The notes under the pieces were generated by a model, which searched no databases, had not been told where the DNA came from, and was given only the letters and a program-made list of their open reading frames with translations. From Isoetes taiwanensis (taxonomy: Eukaryota; Streptophyta; Lycopodiopsida; Isoetales; Isoetaceae), in contig JAJEKV010000026.1 in NCBI GenBank assembly GCA_021234155.1, positions 18,047,556 to 18,111,555 on the forward strand: DNA of 64,000 nucleotides. Direction: 5' to 3'. The translations under genes and the position numbers were made by a program. Positions 25,171 to 36,789 of this stretch are shown here, piece after piece (positions within the stretch are counted from its first letter, which is position 1; each line of letters begins with the position of its first letter).

Positions 25171-25496
25171 AGTTTAGGTAGTGTTTTTTGGTTAAAAAGT
25201 TAACTAAATTTAGGGACTATCTGCTAACTAATTAACTAGTATCTGAATGTAAATTGACCGTGGGTCCGAATACCCTAATATAACCTATTTAGTTTTCTTG
25301 TTTCTTCTTCTTTTTTTCTTGCTTTTTTTTTTTTGGATCGGGGGGGGGGGATATAAGGTATTAGTAAGCCATAGAGCTGTTATTATAATAATGATTATAT
25401 GGTGCATACATGTTTGATATTGTCATTATTATGTTGCATTTACTTTGTGCATGCTTGGCTTTTGTATTCATTATTTTGTTTTGTTTGTAGGCATAA

Positions 25497-27028
25497 AATG
25501 GCCTCGATGGAACAAGAGATGTTTAGTGAAATTAGGCGCATCCTCATCAATCAAATATCGCCTGAACAGGCCGGAACGACATATACAAACCCGATGATCG
25601 AATTAACCGTTTTGTAGCATCGGTTGAGAAAAGAATGTCGGTCCGAATTATATGGGAGGTGGCGAGCATGAGTCTGAGTTGGAAGATATGATGAGAAAGA
25701 ACTTAAAGTCTTGGGTTTGCAATCACGAGGCGAATTGAGGATGCTACTTAAGTATAAAGTGCCACTTATGAGCCCCTATCTTTGAGGCATCGTTGGGACG
25801 ATGGGCTAATTCGTGGCGAAGTGCAAAGGTCCGGCGCAAAGATCACAAGATGGCGATGCTTGGTCTCAATGATGAGCAATTGAAGGAGTTAGATAGTCTT
25901 ATCCATGGTGGGAGCTCTATTGGTGCGGGGGCTAGATTATCATTACGTGCTCATGATAAATGTGCTTTGCATTTATTGTGACATTCACATGGATCTTTGT
26001 TGGAGTTATAAAGTGCATTGGTAGTAAACAAAGGCGCGGATATACCAAATCCGGATCTTGGGAACCACGTACTTTAATCAAGATGATTATTATCTTTGGC
26101 ATTGTGTGGAGGCCAAGATAGAGCTGCATCATGGTTGTTGGTGACAAGTATATCCGTTTCAAGAGCCCAAGTCCGGCATTGGCCACACCCCTTGGACTTG
26201 CCCCCGAGGTCTTTTGTGGGGATGAGCTCTGAGGGACCAATGGTAATCTTGCCATTCATGAATGGAGGAACCTTTGCAGAATTACTTGACCATCTTCCAA
26301 GCCAATTCTCTTCTTATAGGAGATGGTCAAATGCAATGCATAGTGCTCCAAGAAGGGCTGATATGAAGATAAGTCGGAGTGGAAAGCCAAAATGAGACTT
26401 CGTGTATAAATGCGTCCCGAAATAGCTCTCGCTCTTGCGAGGAAGGAGTCTATGCCATCCACGCTCCAGGTTGGACACACACAAAAGCTCAATTGCAAAA
26501 GGGTCAAACTCCATTTTGATGACTCCCTTACAAATGTGTGGGTGGCTATTGGTGATTGGGACCGCGGCCCTCAGTTTTTTTGCAAGGAGCGAATGCCCAA
26601 ATTGAAGAGCCGTTATACACTACAAGATGGAGCGGTCGCGATATCCTTGGTGGGAGAAGAGAGTTTTTACATCATCATCAGATGACCAAGCATCATGGGG
26701 GCATGAGATATCTGACATATATTCCATGGGCTACATTTACGAGATGCTCCTTGATTTTGTCCAGGCAATGCGGCTTATGGGGTTGTGTGTTGAGATAAAC
26801 CCAACCGACCGATACTCTAGCACATTGGACATCATCCAACATATGAAGGTCCAAATGATGATGGATAGAGAGCTGGTGCACATGGATCGCCCATCTATTG
26901 CTCGCGTCGTCGATGTATTCAAAACAGCAGGGCTTTCTTCTGATATAGTTGTGAGAGAGAGACGACATATGAAGTGTGGTGATCCACTTGAGATGGCTAA
27001 GCTACTGTTAAACGCTTGCAAGAAGTGA
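25497..27028 (+). pseudogene. Degenerate protein-kinase-like fragment carried in the transposon
   Basis: Several kinase signatures appear in order but in different frames. 'PFMNGGTFAELLDHLPS' (about 26250-26305) fits the hinge and following helix. 'GVYAIHAPGWTH' (26442-26480) resembles the start of the catalytic loop. 'VWVAIGDWDRGPQFF' (26540-26580) has DWD where DFG is usual. 'SDIYSMGYIYEML' (26710-26750) matches subdomain IX, and 'CVEINPTDRYSSTLDIIQHM' (26785-26845) matches the C-lobe end. Frame changes and stops separate these blocks and no full catalytic HRD motif is seen, so it is not an active kinase. A frame from 25498 follows a possible splice acceptor ('tttgtag') and may be its 5' part. 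Its position between transposon ends suggests gene-fragment capture, though an ordinary insertion into a pseudogene cannot be excluded. Confidence 0.65.
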
Positions 27029-27189
27029 TTAATATAATTTTGTCTTCCTATTTGAGGCTTGTTGCAACCAATAAATGTTTTTTATTCAAAATTACTAATG
27101 AAAAAAGTAATTTATTAATCAAAAACATTATTATTAATGGTAAATAAATTATTAATCATAACTTGTAGATAAAGTGTAAGCTATCTGAC

Positions 27190-27480
27190 GCGTCAAACCC
27201 TAGGTTTTGTGTGCTACATCATCAAACCCTAGATTGTAAATGCCATGTGGCACAATCTAGGGTTTGATGATGTGGCACACGCAGCTAGGGTTTGATGACA
27301 TGGCACTTACTATGATGTGGCAATAGGAAGTCGCGACGTGACACAACCTAGGGTTTGATGATGTGCCACACATAGCGTAGGGTTTCATGATGTGGCACTA
27401 AAAATGCCACGATGGGATAATTTAGGGTTGATTGTATGACATGATACATGGCACGATAATATGGCAACCTAGAGTTCGAT
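27190..27480. repeat. 'Tagggtttgatgatgtggcac' repeat cluster with a 27-bp hairpin
   Basis: Five degenerate copies of a 'ctagggtttgatgatgtgg' phrase occur at about 27258, 27287, 27348, 27378 and 27421, plus reverse-strand copies at about 27192 and 27221. Positions 27211-27237 and 27252-27278 form an inverted repeat of 27 bp with a single G:T-type mismatch around a 14-nt loop. The 'tagggttt' core resembles the plant telomere repeat but is not in tandem 7-mers. Confidence 0.85.
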
Positions 27481-27899
27481 ATGCACCCCATACATATATC
27501 ACGAGATACTTTTCTAATATAAATAAGAAGATAAGAATATAAATTTAGGTATTTATTCAAAGACACTTGTTCAAAGCTTTTCTCGCTAATTCTCGTTATG
27601 TTCAAATTAATATATATAGTCATGGCGGAGGCTCAATTCTTAGCGGTTTTCCTCATTGTGGCCCTCTTTACTCACTGATGCAATATTCATGGCGTTATCG
27701 TCCCCCCTCAGCCCCGGTCAAGGCGGTCAAGGCTAGCGATAAGTGCCGGGGCTCATTAGTGGCACATTTCAAACCATGAAAATACTATTTTTCATCTCTC
27801 TTTGTTTGTAAGTATCATTCTATTATTGCAACCAATATCATTCATGGTTATCAAATGTTTCTCTCACAATTTCTTTTGATCTAGGTGTGCTCTTTTTCG

Positions 27900-30063
27900 G
27901 CGATGAATAGAGGTAATCGCAATCGTCTGGGAGAATGAGCAAGACGAAGGTAAGTATTTATATAGTTTTATTATAATGCTTTACCCTCTAATTAGGTATG
28001 TGAGTTTATGCATGGAGTTTTAATTTGTTGTGTAGAGGAAAGGGACGAGTTTAGAGAAAATAGGAGGAGGACTTCACGAGGTAGGGGCAATCGTGCTGAT
28101 GTTCCAAGAGGCAATCGTGCTGATGTTCAAAGACGCCAACCTCCACCTGTCACTACACCAGCAGGTTTGGGTATTAAGATAGCTTTTTATAAAAATAATA
28201 AATAAATGAATTGTTTTTTGCATGATATTTGTGCTTCTCTTTGACTCCTCCTCGCCCCTCCCGCCTTCCTCGCAAAACATGTCTCCCGAGAGACCAAATT
28301 GCAGCATATTTTGCCTCTTTGACACCAACGCCAGTTAGGCAGCCTCCCGCTCCTATTCCCCAACGACATAGTGTTGATTATCGGCCTCCACGTTCTCGCG
28401 AGAATATTGAGAACGCTAGACGTAGTATGGACTCCCGTTCTAGGCAAGACACGGGAATAGATTTTTCTAATGCAAGGAACTTGGAGGAAGATTTCAACAG
28501 GTAAATATATATCCACTACGTACCAAACATTTCTTTGGTTGCAGCATGTTAAAGATGCTCATTCTCTCATTACTTCCCAGGTCAAGAAGTAGTGGAGCAA
28601 CAGACTCACAACGTTCAAGATCGCGACGATCATCACAGGGTTCGGGATCCGAAGAACATGGTCGCTCGCCTGACTTGGAGAGGGAAGGATCCCGACGGCG
28701 TCCACGTGTCAATTGAAGAAGAAGCGTCCATTTAAACTTTGTTTTAGACACGTAAGTCTGCGGGTGATTTGGCCCCGAATATACCCGACTATCATATTAA
28801 TAATAATTTTTTGATGTAAGTTATGTGAACATATTATTTAAGATATCAACCTTAAATATTAGTACTTTGTCATCTAAATTTGTTGTTTTGTTCATTCTCT
28901 TCACTTAGAATACATTGTAAAGTGCTCAAAAGGTTCTTAATCGGGACGGGATATGTATATTGACGGTAGACATAAACACGCTTTTATATACCCACCATTT
29001 ATGCTTCAGGGACGCTCTTCCTAAGAAGGATGATGAGGGAAGTGTCTTTTATACTACTAATCGAGGGGCGGTCACAAATAATATCTCTGGTTTTATGGCC
29101 TCCCCGCGGTATAGGGGAGTGGCACAGGCTTATGACCAACGCGAAATAGAGAGCGTCAAAAATAAAATGAAACGAGTTTCCCGAAATAGAAAAAGCAAAG
29201 GCGTTTAAGCGGAAGAAGCTCACTTCGATGATGGGCGAAGCTTATCACGAAAAAGGAGGTACATGACCTAGTCATAGTCTTGTTTTTATTATTTTGATAT
29301 TGCATTGATCTATCGATTTATGTCAAAGGCACCATGTGGTCAAGGAACTGAAGCAGACTTGCGAAAAAGAAGGAGGCGATTGGTCAAAAGTCCCTAAACC
29401 ACTTAATCTCCACAAGGAAGATATCAAGGTATTTCTTATTTTTTTTGTCATTCGTTCACTTTAACTTGTGATAATGTTGTGTGCCTTGCAATCAGATTGC
29501 ATTCGAACGTGCAAAGGATCCAGAAAGCAAACATAGAGCTCGGACCGACAAAGCAACTAAAAGTGATCGAAAGGCGTCTCATTTGGGCTCCGGCGGTCGA
29601 AAAGGGTTTTTCCATAGATTCGTAAGAGCTATATTAGTTCACATTAATTTTAATAAGAACTTTAAATGTCACTAGCTAATACTCGTTATATTGTCATAGG
29701 AACATCTATACGGGTTTAAACCTAACAAGCAGCACGTACAAGTAGCCACGGAACGTGGAGCTGTTTATCTGTATCAACAGTTATACGACGAGGGAACTCT
29801 CCCACTTCGCGGGAATGCGGGGGTGCGTTGTAGAAAATTATTATAATTCTATGAACTACATTAACGCCATATTCTTTTGGTTTTTATAGGAAGCAGTGGC
29901 GGATATGAATGAAGGTCTAGAGCATGACATGGGGCTCGGGGGCGGCGAGGGATCTGCAAACATTGCTGGAGAGCCATCCAATCGCAACCGTGCGACTGAC
30001 GGTTCGAGGAGTCCTCTAACTACGTACTCGGATGACTACTCCACTGAATCTGAGAGAGATTAG
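27900..30063 (+). CDS. Multi-exon transposon gene (CACTA accessory or ORF1-like, decayed)
   Basis: A run of short exons with consensus splice sites can be followed. An Arg/Gly-rich exon follows 'gtgtag' at 28034. A Pro/Arg-rich exon ends at the donor 'aacag|gtaaat' (28500), and a Ser/Arg-rich exon starts after 'ttcccag' (28580). A charged exon starts after 'gcttcag' (29009). Exons follow near 29330-29429 ('EKEGGDWSKVPKPLNLHKED'), 29496-29620 ('GSGGRKGFFHRF'), 29701-29822 and 29890-30063 (acidic tail ending STESERD). Basic Arg-rich start, conserved middle and acidic Ser-rich end are reminiscent of plant transposase-associated proteins of En/Spm elements, but I cannot assign a Pfam family. A TGA interrupts the first candidate exon (27903-27938), so it may be inactive. 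No DDE-type catalytic domain is visible, so the element may depend on another copy. Confidence 0.5.
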
Positions 30064-30104
30064 CTCTAGGCTAAAAGGGTGGATACTCCTCTTAACGAGT
30101 CTTT

Positions 30105-30290
30105 TGTGATTATTTAAAAATATAAATACAATTCACTTTTGTGATTATTTAAAAATATAAATATAAAAATAATTTTGTGACTATTTAAAAATATGAATAT
30201 AAATATACTTTTGTGATTATTTAAAAATATTTTTATATTTATATTTTTTATATAAATATATTTTTTATTTTTTTTTTATTTTTTTCCCCC
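30105..30290. repeat. AT-rich tandem repeat just after the transposon gene
   Basis: 'ttttgtgattatttaaaaatataa' is repeated four times with a period of about 40-45 bp, then degenerates into an AT tract. It lies between the stop codon and the right subterminal region. Confidence 0.85.
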
Positions 30291-30711
30291 TACACGTCGC
30301 ATGCGACGTATCCACGTGGCTTTTTTTTTGCCACGTGGCTTTTCTATACGCGGATTTTCGAATTTTCCACGTGTATATTCCACGTGTATATTCCACGTGT
30401 CACGTCGCATGCGACGTATACACGTGGCTTTTACGGCACGCGTGGATTTTGTTGATGTTCTACGTGTATATTCCACGTGTATATTCCACGTGTATATTTC
30501 ACGTGTCACGTGGCATGCGACGTCTGCGCGACGTCTGTGCGACGTCTGCGTGACGTCTGCGCGACGCCTGCCAACGTCGCATGCGACGCACGTCGCATGC
30601 GACGTGTCTGCAACGACGTCTGAGCGACGTCTGCGCGACGCCGTCAGACGTCGCGCAGACATCGCGCAGACGTCGCTATTGACGTCGCTAAATGACCCTT
30701 TTCTTGTTGTG
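30290..30711 (-). repeat. Right subterminal repeat region and terminus of CACTA-like element
   Basis: Five copies of the 16-bp palindrome lie here. There are also two clusters of 'ccacgtgtatatt' in 13-bp tandem steps (30367-30400 and 30460-30505), each containing the G-box-like core CACGTG, and a run of 'gcgacgtctg' in both orientations (30517-30680). The terminus is at 30711. The density of palindromes would give strong foldback. Only analogy with En/Spm supports a transposase-binding role. Confidence 0.85.
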
Positions 30712-31327
30712 TTCCATGCCTATGATTAGGTCATACTTCTGCTCCCACTTCGATATTAATACATGGCAAAACTATATTAAAACTGATTCTTTTCCCTGCT
30801 GCGTGCTGATTGCTCCACTTGCCAACACTACTGGCCTAGGCTTTGACTTTAGAGCTTTCAATTTCAATATTTCTACCATTTTTGCGAAGGCAAAATTATG
30901 GGTGCTTCCCATATCTATTGGCACTATGAAGGATTTTGCTTTTACTTCTTTTATTGTCGAGATGACTTGGTACTGACTCTGACATTCTCAGTGTCAATGG
31001 CTGCATGGATACGTCACTTACCCTGGATGTAATCACGAGCTTCCTCGTCGTCATCTTCCGAGGGTGTCTCCCATCCTCCCAGCTCTGCTAGTGCTGCATT
31101 CATCACGAATGGGCAAGTGTGCGTCCGATGTCCCGGCTGAAAACATCTGAAACACAACTGCTTTTCTAATGAAGGGGTTAAATTGTGTCATCAAAATGTC
31201 ACTAGAGCATTGAAAAGTATCTTATATTATAATGTTATTGTGTAAGTGTTGGACCCAGCCCTAAATCCAAAGGCTGAGATTTAAGGTTGAGATTTAATGG
31301 TTGAGATTTGAGCAGAGGGTCCAAAAA
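30712..31327. other. Intergenic, no gene seen
   Basis: Unremarkable AT-rich sequence apart from a small tandem of 'gttgagattta' (about 31278-31310), directly upstream of the ferredoxin fragment. A 94-codon open frame (30692-30976) has no recognisable features. Confidence 0.5.
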
Positions 31328-31330
31328 TAA

Positions 31331-31705
<375 letters not shown>

Positions 31706-32022
31706 GTTTTACCTAGGTCTTTTCTCGGAGGTTTTATTTCTTAAGGTTTTTGCCATTACCCAGTTTGCTACAGAGTTTATTTGTTACCCAATCTTGCAGT
31801 GATGAAGCCTTTAAGGAAGCCTAGAAATATTGTAAGGCTGGTTGGAGCAGGTATGGTCAAAATTTTCTCTACCTCTTTTTTTGGCTTTGCCCACGATTTT
31901 TATATGAGATGGCTAAGAAATTTGAGCTCTCTTGCTACTATAGGATATTGGAAAGAGAAGGTATAATGATGGCTTCGAGGAAATCAGATTATGATGGCTA
32001 CTCATAAATTTGCAGTTGCAGC

Positions 32023-32340
32023 ATGCAATGCCATGAATCCCAGTTCTACACTCCATCAGTCTGTGGGCATATTATCCTTGCCGTAATCCACAAACAGATC
32101 ATTGGTAGTGGACTCCATTTAGATGTAATCGTGGGAAATACCCTGGCAGATATGTATGCTACATGTGGAAAGTTGAAAGAGGCACATGATGTGATCAAGA
32201 ACTTGCCAAAGCGTGATACACCATCTTGGGGAGGCATCATTGCAGGCTATGCTCAATGCAGAGACTTCAAGCCTGCAGAGCAATGCCTCAAGGACATGCA
32301 GAAATAAGAAATTAAGCCAAATGACACGATCATATTCACA
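32023..32340 (+). pseudogene. PPR protein fragment, copy 1
   Basis: The frame shows PPR-type text: 'HKQIIGSGLHLDVIVGNTLA', then 'DMYATCGKLKEAHDVIKNLP', then 'DTPSWGGIIAGYAQ' and 'CLKDMQK', the PLS-class pattern of plant organelle RNA-editing and processing factors. A TAA at 32305 interrupts what should be '...KEGIKPNDT', which continues in the same frame after the stop. No organelle-targeting start or C-terminal E/DYW domain is present. It is a remnant of about 2-3 repeats. Confidence 0.82.
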
Positions 32341-32629
32341 ACTCTGTATGTTCTATTCGAAAAAGGCAACACAAGTAAAGATAGAAGCTGCGACAAATCT
32401 ACCATCAGTTCTGCTCCTGTTTCTTAAAACATACAATTCAATGCAGGGTAGGAACAGAATTGAACTCCATCCCTGAAAAACGTTGATGAAGAGGCCAGAG
32501 AAGAAGAATAGGAGGCCCAGGGGCAGCGCAATGGCGGATGCATGGCTGTGTTTTAGCTCTCTCTTCTGTGAGTAGATCTTTTCTAAGTCTCTTTTATGGT
32601 GTTATTTTTATGATGGGGCAGTTTTCAAT

Positions 32630-32800
32630 GGTCAATAATCTTGGGGGGCCATCATTACAGGCTATGCTCAAATTGGAGACTTCAAACTTGGCCAATGCCT
32701 CAAGGACATGCAGAAAGAAGGAATTAAGCCAAATGACACGATTTCTCCTAGCATTTTTACTGTGTGCACCCATGCAGGTTTAGTGAATAAAGGATGATTA
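32630..32800 (+). pseudogene. PPR protein fragment, copy 2
   Basis: This repeats the last part of copy 1 at the DNA level ('ggctatgctcaa', 'tgcctcaaggacatgcagaa', 'attaagccaaatgacacga'). It continues further into the next repeat ('SIFTVCTHAGLVNKG', then TGA). Here the codon that is a stop in copy 1 reads Glu. A small deletion shifts it against the first copy. The two copies lie about 415 bp apart, suggesting a local duplication of an already truncated PPR gene. Confidence 0.8.
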
Positions 32801-32979
32801 AAACTCTGTATTTACATATGTAGAATAATCATAATTATTAAATTATAATCATATTACTTCTTGGAAAAATGGCCACTGCCTTTTTAACCCTTTTTTTCCT
32901 TTCTACGCTGAGGAAGTTAGATGGCTTCATGTTTGTGCATGTAGATTCTGTGTTTTAGTAAAAATGAAGAAGCAATATT

Positions 32980-33483
32980 ATGCCTTTGGCATCTTTTACT
33001 ATATATTTTGGTTTGTTGCAGGCTCAATTATCTTCAGCGATCTCTTTTTGCACATTATGCGAGCTGCTACGATGGAAACCACTTGAATATAAGGAGGCAT
33101 ACAGAGGCACGTTAAGATCTTTGAATAAAGAATGTTCCGATGCTCGGGCTATATTTGCAATAGAGACATTTTATGGAAATATTTTACGAAATGCCTGTGC
33201 TCTTAAATCTTGGTTCCCCATTGCCTTTGGAAAAGCCCCTTCTGGTTCATGGACTTTAATTGTCTTGCACGAAGATTATAATATAGATGGATATCATGCA
33301 CATGTTGTGAGTGTTAAACTGTGGAATGCAATCTTAGCCATATTTGGCATTGATGAAAGCCCGATTTGGTGTCAGAGGCTTCATCAATTCAGTATCTTCT
33401 TGCTGAGCCATAGAACCCAATGTTCTTGCTGCAAATGTTACAATAGAGCATTATCTTCTCTAAGGAGCAGAAGGCAAAGATGA
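32980..33483 (+). CDS. Unidentified ORF, possibly one exon
   Basis: This is a 167-codon open frame with ordinary, non-repetitive composition (cysteine- and tryptophan-containing, mixed helix-like). A good splice acceptor ('tttgttgcag') at about 33019 suggests the real exon may begin at 33020. I do not recognise a domain. It follows the PPR remnants and precedes AT-rich noncoding DNA. It could be an exon of a host gene or a fragment. Confidence 0.35.
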   Translation: MPLASFTIYFGLLQAQLSSAISFCTLCELLRWKPLEYKEAYRGTLRSLNKECSDARAIFAIETFYGNILRNACALKSWFPIAFGKAPSGSWTLIVLHEDYNIDGYHAHVVSVKLWNAILAIFGIDESPIWCQRLHQFSIFLLSHRTQCSCCKCYNRALSSLRSRRQR

Positions 33484-35452
33484 GGCATTATTATGCTGCC
33501 CGTTGAAGACCTTGATGCATTGATATTGGTCTCTATTGACGAAGATCTAAAAAATACGATTGGAGGAGTATGGTTCGAGGATTATATGTTTAAGATCACT
33601 ATAAGGATGCTTTGCTCATGAAGCAGCAAGTGCCCAAAGCTGGACGTGTGTTGCTTTTGTTGCATAAAGGTACACGCTTTTTTTGAAGTTTCTTGCAACC
33701 CTCTTTGCTTTTCTCTTTATCTTCTATATTTTTGCATTTGCTTTTTATCTTTGTTTCTATACATAATATTTTAATATTTTGGAACGAGTAGAAGTCCTTC
33801 CAACATTTCATTTAGGGACAAATCTTAGTTTGGATTTTGCCGCTAAAATATTGTGCTTTGATATAAGACATCCATTTTGTTAATTACAACACAAAGGATG
33901 CAACTCTTACCACCTAATACAATGGTCTTTGCAAAACCAATTCCTGGAAAAGAAAAATGCATAAAGCTGGAGTCTACACCAAATATACTAAATGCAAGTT
34001 TTAAAGAAAACCTTAATAAGTTTAGGTAGATTGGATACTTTGTTTCCAAATGATTTTTGATGGGGTTGTAAGCATACCCACATGGCGGATGTACTACGAG
34101 GATTATAAGTTCTGCATGCCACACATGTTAGCTCGAATGCAAATACAAGCTTCATTAGCTACAAATGTCAAAACAACTTCGTTTAACTTATTCATCACCA
34201 ACATCCCTTTCGACAACCTCATTAGAGGTATCCCCATAAGAATCCTCCAATAGAATGAGTACTCTACATCAAACTGCAATTAATGCAGCATTAACAACTT
34301 CATTGCTGTCGTTTTTTCCCTATAACTTTTGATCTACTCATGAAAATGCTGCGGCGTTTGTTGCATTAGATGCAGAATGAAAAGATCTTTCAAGTGATAT
34401 ATGGTTATGATGTATTTCAATACAAGCCATATGTGTTAACCTTAAAAAATATAGTTTTTTGCTCTTTTCTTATATATTTACATCCCAAAAGATATAACAA
34501 TGGGTTGTCATTAGAAAGATCTTGAGGAGACGAATCCATTGCCACAAATAGTGTTCGAATCGGAGTTTTTGATCAAAAGTTATAGTAGAAAAATGTCACT
34601 GCAAAAGTTAGTTAGAACTGCATTAATTACTGCTGCCACATAATACTGGAATAAAATACATTGGAGCTCTTCTCTTATTGGACAGTTTAAAAAGCTGATG
34701 TGGCTTTTTAAGCATCCCTTAATGGGACAAAATGAGATCTCAAATTACCTCTAATGATTTGTGCAAAAAAAAAGCCCTTTTTTTATACTCTTTAAGGGGT
34801 AACCTTTTCACAAAAGGCGCCTTTTTAACCTTTTCACTTTGGCCTTCCGCCCTTTTATAAAAAGCCACTTTGGCCCCTTTTTAGCCCTTTAAACCAACCT
34901 AAAAGGCTCTAAACAAAAGGCACAGAAAGACAACTTTTGCCTTTTCCCCTTCAGCTAGGTTTAAAATGATCAATAGAGGAGCAAAGACTCATAAAAGTTT
35001 TAACATTTCTTTGATAGCTAATTCGTAATGATGGAAGAATGAGAAAGAAGGCTTTCATTTGTGAGAAATAATTATAAGGAGAAACATGCTAAAGAGACAC
35101 CTCAAAATCAATTCCTGGAAAAGAAAAATGCAAATCCCTTTTGACAAAGAGATCCTACAGGATGAAATTGCTCCTTAACTCATCATATACCCACCAAAGC
35201 AAAACACGGGATCTATAATGCGTAATGATGTACTACTTCTTCAATGTGTAATTTTCAAGGTGTCAACAATAAAAATTCAACTGCAGAGTTAATATTGCAC
35301 TCTCTTCCCATTGTTCATATAACTCTACAAGGTTCCCAACTAATCCCTAGCAACGTTTTGCACTGTTATTATTTCTAGATATTTTGTTATAATAAAAGGT
35401 CTTTAAGGTATTTTCAACTTATGCCCAGCAACGCTGGGCACCATTACTAGTA
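33484..35452. other. Noncoding stretch, no gene supported
   Basis: AT-rich, with short chance frames only. A curious patch at 34770-34930 has repeated 'cctttt', 'aaaggc' and 'ggcctttt' blocks. 'gtttaaag' and 'attcctggaaaagaaaaatgca' text repeats at about 33940 and 35110, so an old element may be present. Confidence 0.4.
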
Positions 35453-35700
35453 CACTATGACATTATTGATGACATTTAGATATAGGTGATGCTATAGATG
35501 CCACAAATTGTGTCATTTGTAGCCTCAGTCTTTGTGTCACCCATAGTGTCAGTAACTTTGTTATGACGCTATAGATGCTGGTATTAGCATCAACTATAAT
35601 AGCAGCTTTAGTGTCACAAATTTTGTCAATGTTGTACAACCATAGTATATGCCACATAGATATTGCTATTAGTATCATCAATATTGTTAGATATTGTCCC
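35453..35700. mobile_element. Possible CACTA-type or related element end
   Basis: 'CACTATGACATTATTGATGA' starts at 35453 and is followed by repeated 'tgtca'/'tgaca' and 'tagtgtca' motifs in both orientations up to about 35680, resembling a subterminal repeat region. No partner end was identified, so the assignment is weak. Confidence 0.3.
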
Positions 35701-35910
35701 ATCAGCTGTACTAAGCTTTATATTAATTCATATAATAACACGTGTTAATATATTAACAATATGAAGATGCAATATTTTTTACAACTTCTTGAGAGGTAGA
35801 ACTACTAAGTGGCAGAAATCTTAGAATTCTTGCCCCTTAAACACTTGATACATGGACCCGAGGTCAATAAGTAAGGAATTTTAGACAGTAAGGGGGATTG
35901 CTAAGGTTAT

Positions 35911-36085
35911 TTAGGAATAGAATAGAATAGAATAGAATAGTTTTTTTAATGTCCACGGAGACCAATAGGTCATGGGACCCATACAATGGGCTAGTACAAT
36001 CATTACTACTAGGATTAAAAAACCCCTGCCTCGAAAGGTTTTCAAGGGAAAAACCTTTGCAGTAATGATGATACTAGACAAGCAG
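35911..36085 (-). mobile_element. Detached LINE 3' end with (ATTCT)n tail
   Basis: Read on the minus strand this shares the conserved 3' UTR of the LINE at 36790-38850: 'cctt/cgaaaacc', '...ggggttttttaa', 'gggtccca', 'ggcct/ggtc', ending in 'ttaaaaaaactattctattctattc'. It is a 5'-truncated insertion of which only the tail arrived. The plus strand shows this as an (AATAG)n run at 35919-35940. Confidence 0.78.
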
Positions 36086-36099
36086 AGATAATGATAGGG

Positions 36100-36789
36100 A
36101 CCCCCTTCCATAATCTGCCTTTTACATGGGACTCTACCATCCGGTAGGAGGTAGGGTTTATCTCATATATAAGCATAATTATAAATATTTATATTTGGAG
36201 GCTTTCGATTTAAAAGAGACCATATTTTGGTTGTAAGTCATTCATTATTTAAGTGAAATTTACTTTTTGCATGTAACTATCCCAACAGAAATATACTTCA
36301 GTTTTATCTATATTACAAGTTCTAAAGACTTACTATGATAGATAAAGGCCATATGACCCAAGCTGAGGCACGTCAATGAAGAGGGGTTGTAGATGTCAAA
36401 AGAGCTATGGAAGATCGTATACAAATTAATATGAAGAGAATAAAAAGCTTAAGAATGAATGTCAATAACCAACAGTAAATTAATAAAGAAAGATCAATCA
36501 TGTAAGCTTTAAAGAAGTGTTTGTGAGAGAAACGAGAAGGGAAAGTGTCGATGATGAGTAGGCCAACTTGGAAAATTCAAGAATTAAGCTCATCAAAATT
36601 TTAAGAAAGCATCACGCTAATTGGTGTCAACCAAGAAGCCATAGTACTGCATTGAAAGGGAAAAGAAGAAAAGCGCCACCAATCACGCCCAGGCATACCA
36701 TTTAAGAAGACTATGTTAGTATTGCCTTGGCCATAAGATAAAAATTGGTACCCCATACTATAGTCGAGAAAAATACAATAACAAAAACA
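36100..36789. other. Noncoding stretch, no gene supported
   Basis: AT-rich sequence between two LINE 3' ends. No open frame with recognisable content and no clear repeat. Confidence 0.4.

Larger units (their letters stand above)
23586..30711 (+). mobile_element. CACTA-like DNA transposon, about 7.1 kb
   Basis: The right end, read inward on the minus strand, begins CACAACAAGAAAAGGGTC, close to the CACTACAAGAAAA terminus of plant CACTA (En/Spm) elements. The proposed left end begins CACATTAAAAAAAGATGC and matches it at about 12 of 18 positions. Both ends carry the subterminal palindrome ACGTCGCATGCGACGT: 23643-23658 and 23713-23728 on the left; 30294-30309, 30402-30417, 30508-30523, 30574-30589 and 30590-30605 on the right. 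Subterminal repeats at both ends are a hallmark of this superfamily. Inside are a multi-exon element gene and a kinase fragment. No 3-bp target duplication is visible at these exact ends, so the left boundary is less certain than the right. Confidence 0.78.

Noticed and set aside
27180-27480. Interstitial telomere array
   Set aside because: The telomere-like word occurs once per 30-60 bp unit and never as tandem TTTAGGG.
32980-33483. Assignment to a THADA/HEAT-type host protein
   Set aside because: Only a vague resemblance from memory with no diagnostic motif, so it is left unidentified.
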